A stretch of 5,356 nucleotides of DNA, from assembly GCA_023390485.1 (NCBI GenBank), contig JAEWCT010000308.1, positions 1 through 5,356 on the forward strand, in the 5' to 3' direction. Shown here in pieces: positions 1 through 4,957 of this stretch (its first letter is position 1; each line of letters begins with the position of its first letter). The notes under the pieces were generated by a model, which saw only the letters and a program-made list of their open reading frames with translations, did no database searches and was not told the origin of the DNA. Source of the DNA: Pseudomonadota bacterium (GTDB taxonomy: Bacteria; Pseudomonadota; Alphaproteobacteria; Rhizobiales; Hyphomicrobiaceae). The position numbers were made by a program, and so were the translations under genes.

Positions 1-1
1 G

Positions 2-217
2 GTCAAAGCCTATTGCGCAATGTCGAAGAAAATGGACTAGATCGGCGACGACGAGAAGAAAGCTCAAGCTGCTGGCGATGAAATCGACGGCTACTTCAAG
101 ACGCTCGGCGACGATTTCGAGAACGCATGGGACGCAGGCCAGGACGCCGCCGACGGATCGGCTGAAGCAACCGCGATGGACCAGGCCGTGTCGACCCTCG
201 ACGGTAAGTGCAAGTAA
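2..217 (+). pseudogene. 3' part of a small acidic protein gene interrupted by an in-frame amber codon
   Basis: The frame starting at base 2 reads as coding sequence up to TAA at 215-217, but TAG lies in frame at 38-40. Twelve codons precede the amber (VKAYCAMSKKMD) and 58 follow it (beginning IGDDEKKAQAAGDEIDGYF and ending STLDGKCK). Both parts share the same lysine- and acid-rich composition and GC-rich third positions, so they look like one protein. After the amber the only in-frame ATG is at 176 and the only GTG at 188, too late for a sensible restart. The two cysteines, near the start of the visible part and near the end, would suit a small exported protein with a disulfide, but the N-terminus lies outside the window, so a signal peptide cannot be judged. 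I do not recognise the family. A GAG-to-TAG change is the simplest origin. A sequencing error, amber suppression or readthrough are alternatives. The following terminator fits the end of a once-functional transcription unit. Confidence 0.55.
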
Positions 218-285
218 GTCCACGACGACCGTCGGCGCCACCGCACCCGCCTAACCGCCGATAAAATAGCCTGAAAAATCAAAGA

Positions 286-331
286 CGCACTGCGAGCCGC
301 GGCAGTAACCGCCGGTCGCGGTGCGCTTTTT
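286..331 (+). terminator. Rho-independent terminator downstream of the small left-edge gene
   Basis: Bases 286-295 pair with 316-325 (10 bp with one G-T wobble). An inner GCGG/CCGC stem is formed by 299-302 and 309-312. A T-run (327-331, continuing as TCTTC) follows directly. An A-rich stretch (274-283) on the 5' side could let it act weakly on the other strand too, although no convergent gene is visible. It isolates the left-edge gene from the rpsB promoter about 90 bp further on. Confidence 0.8.
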
Positions 332-372
332 CTTCAATAGACGGGTCAGGGGGCAGGCGTGCTCCGGCCCCC

Positions 373-394
373 GCATTTCCGGGGCATTTCCGGG
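373..394 (+). repeat. Two perfect 11-bp tandem repeats upstream of the rpsB promoter
   Basis: GCATTTCCGGG occurs twice back to back (373-383 and 384-394), followed by a further GCA at 395-397. The unit is about one helical turn long and ends 25 bp before the proposed -35 box. It could be a binding site for an activator or repressor of rpsB, or a chance duplication. The same stretch can also fold as GCCCC (367-371) with GGGGC (381-385). No factor can be named from the sequence. Confidence 0.5.
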
Positions 395-419
395 CACGGC
401 GATCAAACGTCACCCTGGG

Positions 420-448
420 TTGCGCAATCGGACGATCCCCCGTATATA
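420..448 (+). promoter_or_regulatory. Predicted sigma70-type promoter for rpsB
   Basis: TTGCGC (420-425) is followed after exactly 17 bp by TATATA (443-448). The -35 keeps the TTG core seen in many alphaproteobacterial promoters and the -10 is close to consensus. It is the only AT-rich hexamer in an otherwise GC-rich gap and lies between the upstream terminator and rpsB. A start point near 454-456 would give an untranslated leader of about 140 nt. Prediction is by inspection only. Confidence 0.6.
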
Positions 449-454
449 GCCGCC

Positions 455-594
455 ATCTCACACGCGAGACACTCGCGCAATGCGGATGAAAAGCCCCGCA
501 TCGTGCTCCGGTGGAGACGAGCTAAGCCTATGAAAAGGCTGGCAGATCTCTTCTCAAGTCTCGCGGAGGTCTAACCGGAAAAGGAAACGTTACG
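455..594 (+). promoter_or_regulatory. Structured 5' leader of rpsB, candidate autoregulatory RNA
   Basis: Four small hairpins follow one another almost without gaps: 463-468/472-477 (6 bp, 3-nt loop), 480-485/496-501 (6 bp), 501-504+506-509/513-520 (8 bp with one bulged G) and 525-529/536-540 (5 bp). A long-range pairing GAGAC 514-518 with GTCTC 558-562 competes with the third hairpin. S2 is known to repress its own rpsB-tsf mRNA through the rpsB leader in gammaproteobacteria. A similar role here is inferred from position and structure, not from recognised sequence. The rpsB ribosome binding site, AAGGAA at 581-586, lies outside the hairpins. Confidence 0.45.
530..574 (+). CDS. Possible 14-residue leader peptide upstream of rpsB
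   Basis: ATG at 530 opens a 14-codon frame, [14 protein letters not shown], ending in TAA at 572-574, 20 nt before the rpsB start. GGAG at 513-516 could be its ribosome binding site but is 13 nt away and buried in the third leader hairpin. Its ATG lies in the loop of the fourth hairpin. An earlier 15-codon frame (486-533) ends with TGA overlapping this ATG as ATGA, which would allow coupling. Short frames arise easily by chance and no homologue is recognised, so this is a candidate only. If translated, it would affect how the leader folds before rpsB. Confidence 0.25.
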   Translation: MKRLADLFSSLAEV

Positions 595-1584
595 ATGGCA
601 CTTCCTGCCTTCAACATGCGTCAGCTATTGGAAGCTGGCGTTCACTTCGGCCACCAGGCCCACCGCTGGAACCCCAAGATGGCACCGTTCATCTATGGGT
701 CGCGCAACAAAATCCACATTCTCGATCTGACGCAGACGGTGCCGCTGTTGCATCAGGCGCTGCTCAAGGTCTCCGATACGGTCGCTGGTGGCGGTCGCGT
801 GCTGTTCGTCGCGACGAAGCGCCAGGCTTCCGACGGCATTGCCGAAGCCGCGAAGCGCAGCGCCCAGTACTTCATCAATCACCGTTGGCTCGGCGGCACG
901 CTGACCAACTGGAAGACCGTTTCGCAGTCGATCCGCCGTCTTCGCCAGCTCGACGAGATCCTTGCCGATCCGCAGGGCCGCACGAAGAAGGAAATCCTGA
1001 ACCTCACGCGCGAACGCGACAAGCTCAACCAGTCGCTCGGCGGCATCAAGGACATGGGCGGCACGCCCGATCTCCTCGTCGTCATCGACACGAATAAGGA
1101 ATCGATCGCCATTCAGGAAGCCCGCAAGCTCGGCATCCCGATCGTCGCGATCGTCGATACCAACTGCGATCCGGACGGCGTCGATTATCCGGTTCCGGGC
1201 AACGACGACGCGGGTCGCGCCATCACGCTGTATTGCGATCTGATGGCACGCGCCGCTCTCGATGGCCTCGAGCGCTCGCAGGGCGCCGCCGGCGTTGACG
1301 TCGGTGCATCCGAAACGCCGCCCGCTGAAGACCTGCCGAAGGTCGTCTTCAAGGGCATCGAAGCGCCGCGCGGCGAAGCTGATGACCTGAAGCGCATCAC
1401 CGGCATCAATCCGAAGATTGAGCAGCGCCTGAACGATGCCGGCGTATACCACTTCTGGCAGATCGCCGACCTCACTCCGGAGTACGCCGAGTCGCTCGAC
1501 CGTCAGCTGAAGCTCAGGGGTCAGATCGCCAAGGAAGATTGGGTCGGCCAGGCCAAGAAGCTCGTCGAGGCCGCCACCGTCTAA
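595..1584 (+). CDS. rpsB: 30S ribosomal protein S2, long alphaproteobacterial form
   Basis: S2 binds late to the small ribosomal subunit, between head and body near 16S rRNA helix 26, and is needed for S1 to bind. The core domain covers about residues 1-228. It holds the N-terminal S2 signature ([10 protein letters not shown] at 11-20, then [11 protein letters not shown] at 25-35), RWLGGTLTN at 97-105 and the second signature at about 181-210 ([20 protein letters not shown]). A low-complexity linker (about 229-262) leads to a C-terminal domain (263-329) resembling helix-hairpin-helix modules, starting [17 protein letters not shown]. The E. coli protein is about 241 residues and lacks this part. 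Extended S2 of about 330 residues is usual in Hyphomicrobiales. The start fits both the AAGGAA box at 581-586 (8-nt spacing) and the normal N-terminal length. It is the first gene after the predicted promoter. Confidence 0.98.
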   Translation: MALPAFNMRQLLEAGVHFGHQAHRWNPKMAPFIYGSRNKIHILDLTQTVPLLHQALLKVSDTVAGGGRVLFVATKRQASDGIAEAAKRSAQYFINHRWLGGTLTNWKTVSQSIRRLRQLDEILADPQGRTKKEILNLTRERDKLNQSLGGIKDMGGTPDLLVVIDTNKESIAIQEARKLGIPIVAIVDTNCDPDGVDYPVPGNDDAGRAITLYCDLMARAALDGLERSQGAAGVDVGASETPPAEDLPKVVFKGIEAPRGEADDLKRITGINPKIEQRLNDAGVYHFWQIADLTPEYAESLDRQLKLRGQIAKEDWVGQAKKLVEAATV

Positions 1585-1588
1585 TTGG

Positions 1589-1684
1589 CGTGGCGCCTGA
1601 CATCGAACTGACGTGCTGCTGAAGCACGAATGTGAATGAACTGACATGAGGCGCCCGTCGTGGCGCCTCGAACCTCATAGGTGA
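1589..1684 (+). promoter_or_regulatory. Structured rpsB-tsf spacer with competing hairpins next to the tsf ribosome binding site
   Basis: A perfect 6-bp hairpin (1612-1617/1623-1628) is followed by a perfect 8-bp one (GAGGCGCC 1648-1655 with GGCGCCTC 1662-1669). There is no T-run after it, so it is not a typical terminator. CGTGGCGCCT occurs at both 1589-1598 and 1659-1668, so the arm at 1649-1655 has two possible partners. ATGAGG (1646-1651) can instead pair with CCTCAT (1673-1678). CCT 1673-1675 can also pair with AGG 1679-1681 in the tsf ribosome binding site AGGTGA (1679-1684). The arrangement may tune tsf output relative to rpsB, or mark a processing site. The function is inferred. Confidence 0.4.
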
Positions 1685-1688
1685 CAGA

Positions 1689-2612
1689 ATGACGACGATC
1701 ACCGCCGCAGATGTAAAAAAGCTGCGCGATATGACCGGCGCCGGCATGATGGATTGCAAAACGGCGTTGACCGAAACGAACGGCGACATCGAAGCCGCTG
1801 TCGATTGGCTCCGCAAGAAGGGCCTGTCGAAAGCTGCGAAGAAGTCCGGCCGCGTCGCCGCCGATGGCCTCATTGGCATCGTCGCGAAGGGCCGCGTAGG
1901 CGCCGTCGTCGAGGTGAACTCCGAGACGGACTTCGTTGCCCGTAACGAGCAGTTCCAGACGCTTGTCCGCGAGATCACCGCGCTGGCCCCGGCCGCGAAG
2001 GGCGATCTGAAGGCCCTTTTGGCTGCAACCTATCCTGGCAGCAAGAATACCGTCGAGACGACGATCCAGGAAGCAGTGGCAACGATCGGCGAGAACATGA
2101 CCGTTCGCCGGACCGCGGCGGTCAGCGTCAGGGAAGGCGTTGTCGCCGACTACGTCCACAACCGTGTGGCTGACGGCCTCGGCAAGATCGGCGTTCTCGT
2201 CGCGCTCGAAAGCGCAGGCGATGAGCCGTCGCTGTTCGAACTCGCCCGCATGATCGCGATGCACGTCGCCGCGACAAGCCCCGTTGCCCTCGACATCTCC
2301 GAGGTGCCGGCCGAAGTGATCGAGCGCGAGAAGGCCATTCTCGCCGACAAGAACCAGGGCAAGAAGCCGGACGTTCTCGAGAAGATCATCTCGGGCGGCA
2401 TCAAGGCCTTCGCCAAGGAGAACTGTCTGCTCGAGCAGCAGTATATCCACGACACCACCAAGACGGTCGCGCAGGCCGTCAAGGAAGCCGAGAGCAAGGC
2501 CGGTGCACCGGTCAAGGTCGCGGGCTTCATTCGCTTCGCGCTCGGTGAAGGCATCGACAAGAAGGAAGAGGACTTCGGCGAGGAAGTCCGCAAGCTTGCG
2601 AGCGGCGGTTGA
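1689..2612 (+). CDS. tsf: Translation elongation factor Ts
   Basis: EF-Ts is the cytoplasmic nucleotide exchange factor that releases GDP from EF-Tu so that it can reload with GTP and bring aminoacyl-tRNA to the ribosome. The 307 residues match the usual length. The N-terminal UBA-like module lies at about 1-50 ([16 protein letters not shown] at 12-27). The core signature [15 protein letters not shown] at 75-89 contains the Asp81-Phe82 pair that inserts near the EF-Tu nucleotide site. The C-terminal dimerisation region carries LEQQYIHD at 248-255. The start is supported by AGGTGA at 1679-1684 and by homology from the first residues ([19 protein letters not shown]). It lies 104 nt after rpsB, the near-universal bacterial pairing, and is probably cotranscribed with it. 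A strong terminator follows about 63 nt after its stop. Confidence 0.98.
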   Translation: MTTITAADVKKLRDMTGAGMMDCKTALTETNGDIEAAVDWLRKKGLSKAAKKSGRVAADGLIGIVAKGRVGAVVEVNSETDFVARNEQFQTLVREITALAPAAKGDLKALLAATYPGSKNTVETTIQEAVATIGENMTVRRTAAVSVREGVVADYVHNRVADGLGKIGVLVALESAGDEPSLFELARMIAMHVAATSPVALDISEVPAEVIEREKAILADKNQGKKPDVLEKIISGGIKAFAKENCLLEQQYIHDTTKTVAQAVKEAESKAGAPVKVAGFIRFALGEGIDKKEEDFGEEVRKLASGG

Positions 2613-2639
2613 GCTTTTGCCCGGTCCAATGGCCGGGTA

Positions 2640-2685
2640 GGCTGGCCGGAATCGTCCGAGCGCGTTAGGTATCAGCCGGCCGGTC
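2640..2685 (+). promoter_or_regulatory. Possible antiterminator helix competing with the tsf-pyrH terminator
   Basis: GGCTGGCCGG at 2640-2649 can pair over its full length with CCGGCCGGTC at 2676-2685 (8 Watson-Crick pairs and two G-U pairs), using the whole 5' arm of the terminator. A further hairpin just upstream (2620-2626/2631-2637) ends three bases before 2640 and could affect whether the antiterminator arm is free. No leader peptide or known ligand-binding fold is recognised. Regulation of UMP kinase by such a switch is a hypothesis. Confidence 0.35.
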
Positions 2686-2705
2686 CCTGCGACCGGCCGG
2701 TTTTT
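2676..2705 (+). terminator. Strong rho-independent terminator between tsf and pyrH
   Basis: CCGGCCGGTC at 2676-2685 pairs perfectly with GACCGGCCGG at 2691-2700 (10 bp, loop CCTGC), followed by five Ts at 2701-2705. It ends only 19 nt before the pyrH ribosome binding site. There is therefore no room for a promoter between them, and transcripts of pyrH must cross it or start upstream. It probably closes the rpsB-tsf message with some readthrough. Its 5' arm can pair instead with 2640-2649, which would make it an attenuator. Confidence 0.88.
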
Positions 2706-2724
2706 GATGGGTGGTCATGCCGAT

Positions 2725-2729
2725 GGGAG
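2725..2729 (+). promoter_or_regulatory. Ribosome binding site that decides the pyrH start
   Basis: GGGAG (extending to GTGA) lies 8 nt before ATG 2738. The alternative starts GTG 2711, ATG 2717 and ATG 2723 lie directly after the terminator T-run and have no purine-rich box at a proper distance. Starting at 2738 gives the usual protein length and N-terminus. Confidence 0.75.
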
Positions 2730-2737
2730 TGAAGCGG

Positions 2738-3469
2738 ATGCCTGGAGCGCAGGGTCTCAAATATAAGCGGCTGCTGGTGAAACTTTCCGGCGAAGCTCTG
2801 ATGGGCGCCCAACCTTACGGCATCGACATGGCCGTCGCCGATCGTTTGTCGAACGATGTCGCGGCCGCGGTCGCGGAAGGGGCCGAAATCGCCATTGTCG
2901 TGGGCGGCGGCAATATTTTCCGCGGACTGACCGGCGCGGCGAAGGGCATGGATCGAGCCACGGCCGATTACATGGGCATGCTCGCGACGGTGATGAACGC
3001 GCTGGCCTTGCAGAATGCGCTCGACCATCGCGGAGTCCAGGCGCGTGTCCTCTCGGCCATTCCGATGCCGACGGTGTGCGAGAGCTATATCCGACCGAAG
3101 GCTTTGGCCTACCTCGCCCGGAGCAACGTCGTCATATTTGCGGCGGGGACAGGAAACCCCTTTTTCACGACCGACACGGCAGCCGTCCTTCGTGGCATCG
3201 AGATGAACTGTGATGCCGTCCTCAAGGCAACCCAGGTTGACGGCGTCTATTCCGCCGACCCGAAGAAGCATAAGGACGCGGTCCGCTACGACAAGCTGAC
3301 CTATTCCGAAGTTTTGGCCAAGGATCTCAAAGTGATGGACGGCGCAGCCATTGCCCTTGCCCGCGATAACGGACTTCCGCTAATTGTGGTCTCGATCGAA
3401 GAACCCGGAAATCTCTTGAAGGCTCTGCGCGGGGAAGCGCGCCAGACCCTTATCGAGGGAACCGGCTGA
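2738..3469 (+). CDS. pyrH: UMP kinase (uridylate kinase)
   Basis: PyrH phosphorylates UMP to UDP with ATP in pyrimidine nucleotide synthesis. The bacterial enzyme is a cytoplasmic hexamer of the amino acid kinase fold, typically activated by GTP and inhibited by UTP. With ATG 2738 the protein has 243 residues, close to the E. coli 241. Visible motifs are [12 protein letters not shown] at 10-21 (phosphate-binding lysine), the glycine loop [10 protein letters not shown] at 54-63, [13 protein letters not shown] at 77-89 (UMP-contacting region), [16 protein letters not shown] at 134-149, and [15 protein letters not shown] at 163-177 (ATP side). The open frame reaches back to GTG 2711, but those nine extra codons are not conserved-looking and overlap the region just after the terminator. 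It stands 125 nt after tsf, the standard order, and 83 nt before frr. It may be under attenuation by the preceding terminator. Confidence 0.97.
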   Translation: MPGAQGLKYKRLLVKLSGEALMGAQPYGIDMAVADRLSNDVAAAVAEGAEIAIVVGGGNIFRGLTGAAKGMDRATADYMGMLATVMNALALQNALDHRGVQARVLSAIPMPTVCESYIRPKALAYLARSNVVIFAAGTGNPFFTTDTAAVLRGIEMNCDAVLKATQVDGVYSADPKKHKDAVRYDKLTYSEVLAKDLKVMDGAAIALARDNGLPLIVVSIEEPGNLLKALRGEARQTLIEGTG

Positions 3470-3482
3470 AAGCGGCTGAAAG
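3463..3482 (+). repeat. Perfect 10-bp tandem duplication across the pyrH stop codon
   Basis: CGGCTGAAAG occurs at 3463-3472 and again at 3473-3482. The first copy contains the last bases of pyrH and its TGA (3467-3469). The second carries a TGA in another frame. It looks like a small slippage duplication of the gene end with no effect on the protein. The rest of the spacer holds a weak hairpin (3495-3499/3506-3510) with no adjacent T-run and the frr ribosome binding site. Confidence 0.6.
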
Positions 3483-3552
3483 CCCCGTCCTCGTGCCGCC
3501 CTTCTGCGGCGGCGATGGTTTTGAGCTTTCGAGCGCTTGGAGGAATAGGAAA

Positions 3553-4116
3553 ATGGCACTCGCAGGTCACGACATCAAAGAAATTGAAAAGCGCATGCGC
3601 GCCTCGATCGACGCTCTGAAGCGCGAATTCACGGGCCTTCGCACCGGCCGCGCCAGCGTCAACCTGCTCGACCCTGTCCAGGTGATGGTCTACGGTTCGC
3701 GCATGCCCCTGAACCAGGTCGCGACGGTTTCCGTGCCCGAGCCGCGCATGATCACCGTTCAAGTCTGGGATCGCAGCAATGTCATCGCCGTCGATAAGGC
3801 GATCCGTGAAGCCAACCTTGGCCTCAACCCCATCACGGACGGCCAGATTCTCCGCCTGCCGATCCCGGCGCTGACAGCCGACCGCAGGCAGGAACTGGTC
3901 AAGCTTGCCCATAAATATGCCGAGCAGGCCAAGGTTTCGATCCGCAACGTCCGGCGCGAAGCCATGGACCTTCTGAAGAAGCTTGAGAAAGACGGCAAAA
4001 TGAGCCAGGACGACCATCGGGGCAATTCCGAGAAGGTCCAGGAGCTGACGGATCGTCTCATCAAGGAGATCGACGGGACACTCGTCACAAAGGAAGCGGA
4101 AATTCAGAAGGTTTGA
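3553..4116 (+). CDS. frr: Ribosome recycling factor
   Basis: RRF acts with EF-G to split post-termination ribosomes into subunits and free the mRNA. The 187 residues match the family (185 in E. coli). The three-helix domain I comprises the N-terminal helix (about 3-28, followed by FTGLRTGRAS at 26-35) and the two C-terminal helices (about 108-185). Domain II is the small beta domain at about 36-103, with LLDPVQVMVYG and LPIPAL. RNVRREAMDLLKKLEKDGKM at 131-150 contains the conserved arginines that contact 23S rRNA. The start at ATG 3553 is fixed by GGAGGAA at 3539-3545 (7-nt spacing) and the usual MALAGHDIKEIEKRM-type N-terminus. The frame stays open to GTG 3493, but that extension is not family-like. 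It lies between pyrH and uppS, the common bacterial order. Confidence 0.97.
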   Translation: MALAGHDIKEIEKRMRASIDALKREFTGLRTGRASVNLLDPVQVMVYGSRMPLNQVATVSVPEPRMITVQVWDRSNVIAVDKAIREANLGLNPITDGQILRLPIPALTADRRQELVKLAHKYAEQAKVSIRNVRREAMDLLKKLEKDGKMSQDDHRGNSEKVQELTDRLIKEIDGTLVTKEAEIQKV

Positions 4117-4164
4117 TCTCCTGCTCTTTTGGGGGCAGGAAGGCATGCAAGTGATATTGAGATC
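4115..4164 (+). promoter_or_regulatory. Hairpin-forming frr-uppS spacer
   Basis: TCCTGCTC at 4119-4126 pairs with 4133-4140 (8 bp including one wobble). GATCTC at 4115-4120 can alternatively pair with GAGATC at 4159-4164. No T-run follows, so this is not a terminator. It may stabilise or mark processing of the mRNA between the two genes. Support is weak and no function can be assigned. Confidence 0.25.
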
Positions 4165-4187
4165 TTGATCCCAGGGACCATTCGACA

Positions 4188-4946
4188 GTGGCGGCAGCAG
4201 CGAAGCCTACCGACGATGGGTCCGGAATTCTCGTCCCGCCGCGTCACGTCGCGATCATCATGGATGGTAACGGGCGGTGGGCGCGCGATCGCGGATTGCC
4301 GCGAGCGCTGGGTCATCGCCAGGGTGTTGAAGCCGTCCGCCGCGCTGTCCGCGCCGCGATCGAGCTGAAGATCACGTATCTGACGATCTTCAGTTTTTCG
4401 TCCGAGAACTGGAAGCGCCCGATCGAAGAGGTCGACGATCTCATGGGCCTGATGAAGCGTTTCATCCGGCGCGATCTGGCCGAGCTGCATGAGGCCGGAG
4501 TTTGCATCCGGGTGATTGGACAGCGCCAGCACGTCGACAACGAGCTGACGACACTGATCGACGAAGCGGTCGAGCTGACCCGAGGTAACGATGTTTTGAC
4601 GCTCGTCATTGCCTTCAATTACGGCTCACGCACCGAGATCGCAGGCGCCGCCCGCAAGCTCGCCGAGCAAGTGGCGGAGGGCAAGCTGCATCCCTCGGAC
4701 ATCACCGTGGAACGCATCGCCAATGCGCTCGACACATCCGGAATTCCCGATCCCGATCTTTTGATCCGGACATCGGGTGAGATGCGGCTATCGAACTTCT
4801 TGCTCTGGCAGACGGCCTATTCGGAATTCGTCTTTCTGGACTGCTACTGGCCGGACTTCGACAAGGCGGCCTTCGAAATCGCTATCGAAGAGTTTCGCTC
4901 GCGTGAACGCCGCTTCGGCGGCCTCTCCAAACGCTCGACCGCTTGA
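4188..4946 (+). CDS. uppS: Undecaprenyl diphosphate synthase (cis-prenyltransferase), GTG start
   Basis: UppS extends farnesyl diphosphate with eight isopentenyl diphosphates to C55 undecaprenyl diphosphate, the carrier lipid for peptidoglycan and surface polysaccharide. The 252 residues match the family (253 in E. coli), and the key residues fall at the same positions: Asp26, Asn28 and Arg30 in MDGNGRWA (25-32), His43, Ser71/Glu73/Asn74/Arg77 in FSSENWKRP (70-78), and Arg194, Arg200 and Glu213 within the stretch [11 protein letters not shown]...AYSEF. All catalytic residues are present, so it should be active. The only plausible start is GTG 4188: an in-frame TGA lies at 4158-4160, and the next ATG (4260) falls inside the catalytic motif. 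AGGGA at 4173-4177 is the likely ribosome binding site (10-nt spacing). The stop is 11 nt before cdsA, suggesting coupling to it. Confidence 0.97.
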   Translation: MAAAAKPTDDGSGILVPPRHVAIIMDGNGRWARDRGLPRALGHRQGVEAVRRAVRAAIELKITYLTIFSFSSENWKRPIEEVDDLMGLMKRFIRRDLAELHEAGVCIRVIGQRQHVDNELTTLIDEAVELTRGNDVLTLVIAFNYGSRTEIAGAARKLAEQVAEGKLHPSDITVERIANALDTSGIPDPDLLIRTSGEMRLSNFLLWQTAYSEFVFLDCYWPDFDKAAFEIAIEEFRSRERRFGGLSKRSTA

Positions 4947-4957
4947 GGGCCAGGACG

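Noticed and set aside
359..574. 71-codon frame on the + strand before rpsB
   Set aside because: It runs through the predicted promoter, starts at GTG within the tandem-repeat region and has no coding-like composition. Only its last 14 codons are kept as a possible leader peptide.
625..1647. Long antisense open frame (340 codons) opposite rpsB
   Set aside because: It mirrors the codon positions of a certain rpsB gene in GC-rich DNA, has no recognisable domain, and has no ribosome binding site of note.
1648..1669. Perfect 8-bp hairpin after rpsB as an intrinsic terminator
   Set aside because: It is followed by CGAACCTCAT instead of a T-run. It is treated as a regulatory or processing structure instead.
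1581..2450. Antisense open frame of 289 codons opposite tsf
   Set aside because: Shadow of tsf codon bias, with no recognisable protein family and no promoter or terminator suited to the minus strand.
3495..3510. Hairpin in the pyrH-frr spacer as a terminator
   Set aside because: The stem is only 5 bp and no T-run follows directly, so termination is not supported.
3301..4146. Antisense open frame of 281 codons opposite the end of pyrH and frr
   Set aside because: It spans two certain genes on the other strand and looks like no known protein.
4157..4185. Possible promoter before uppS (TTGAGA at 4157-4162)
   Set aside because: The hexamer 17 bp downstream (ATTCGA) is a poor -10 match, and the gene is better explained as part of the frr transcript.
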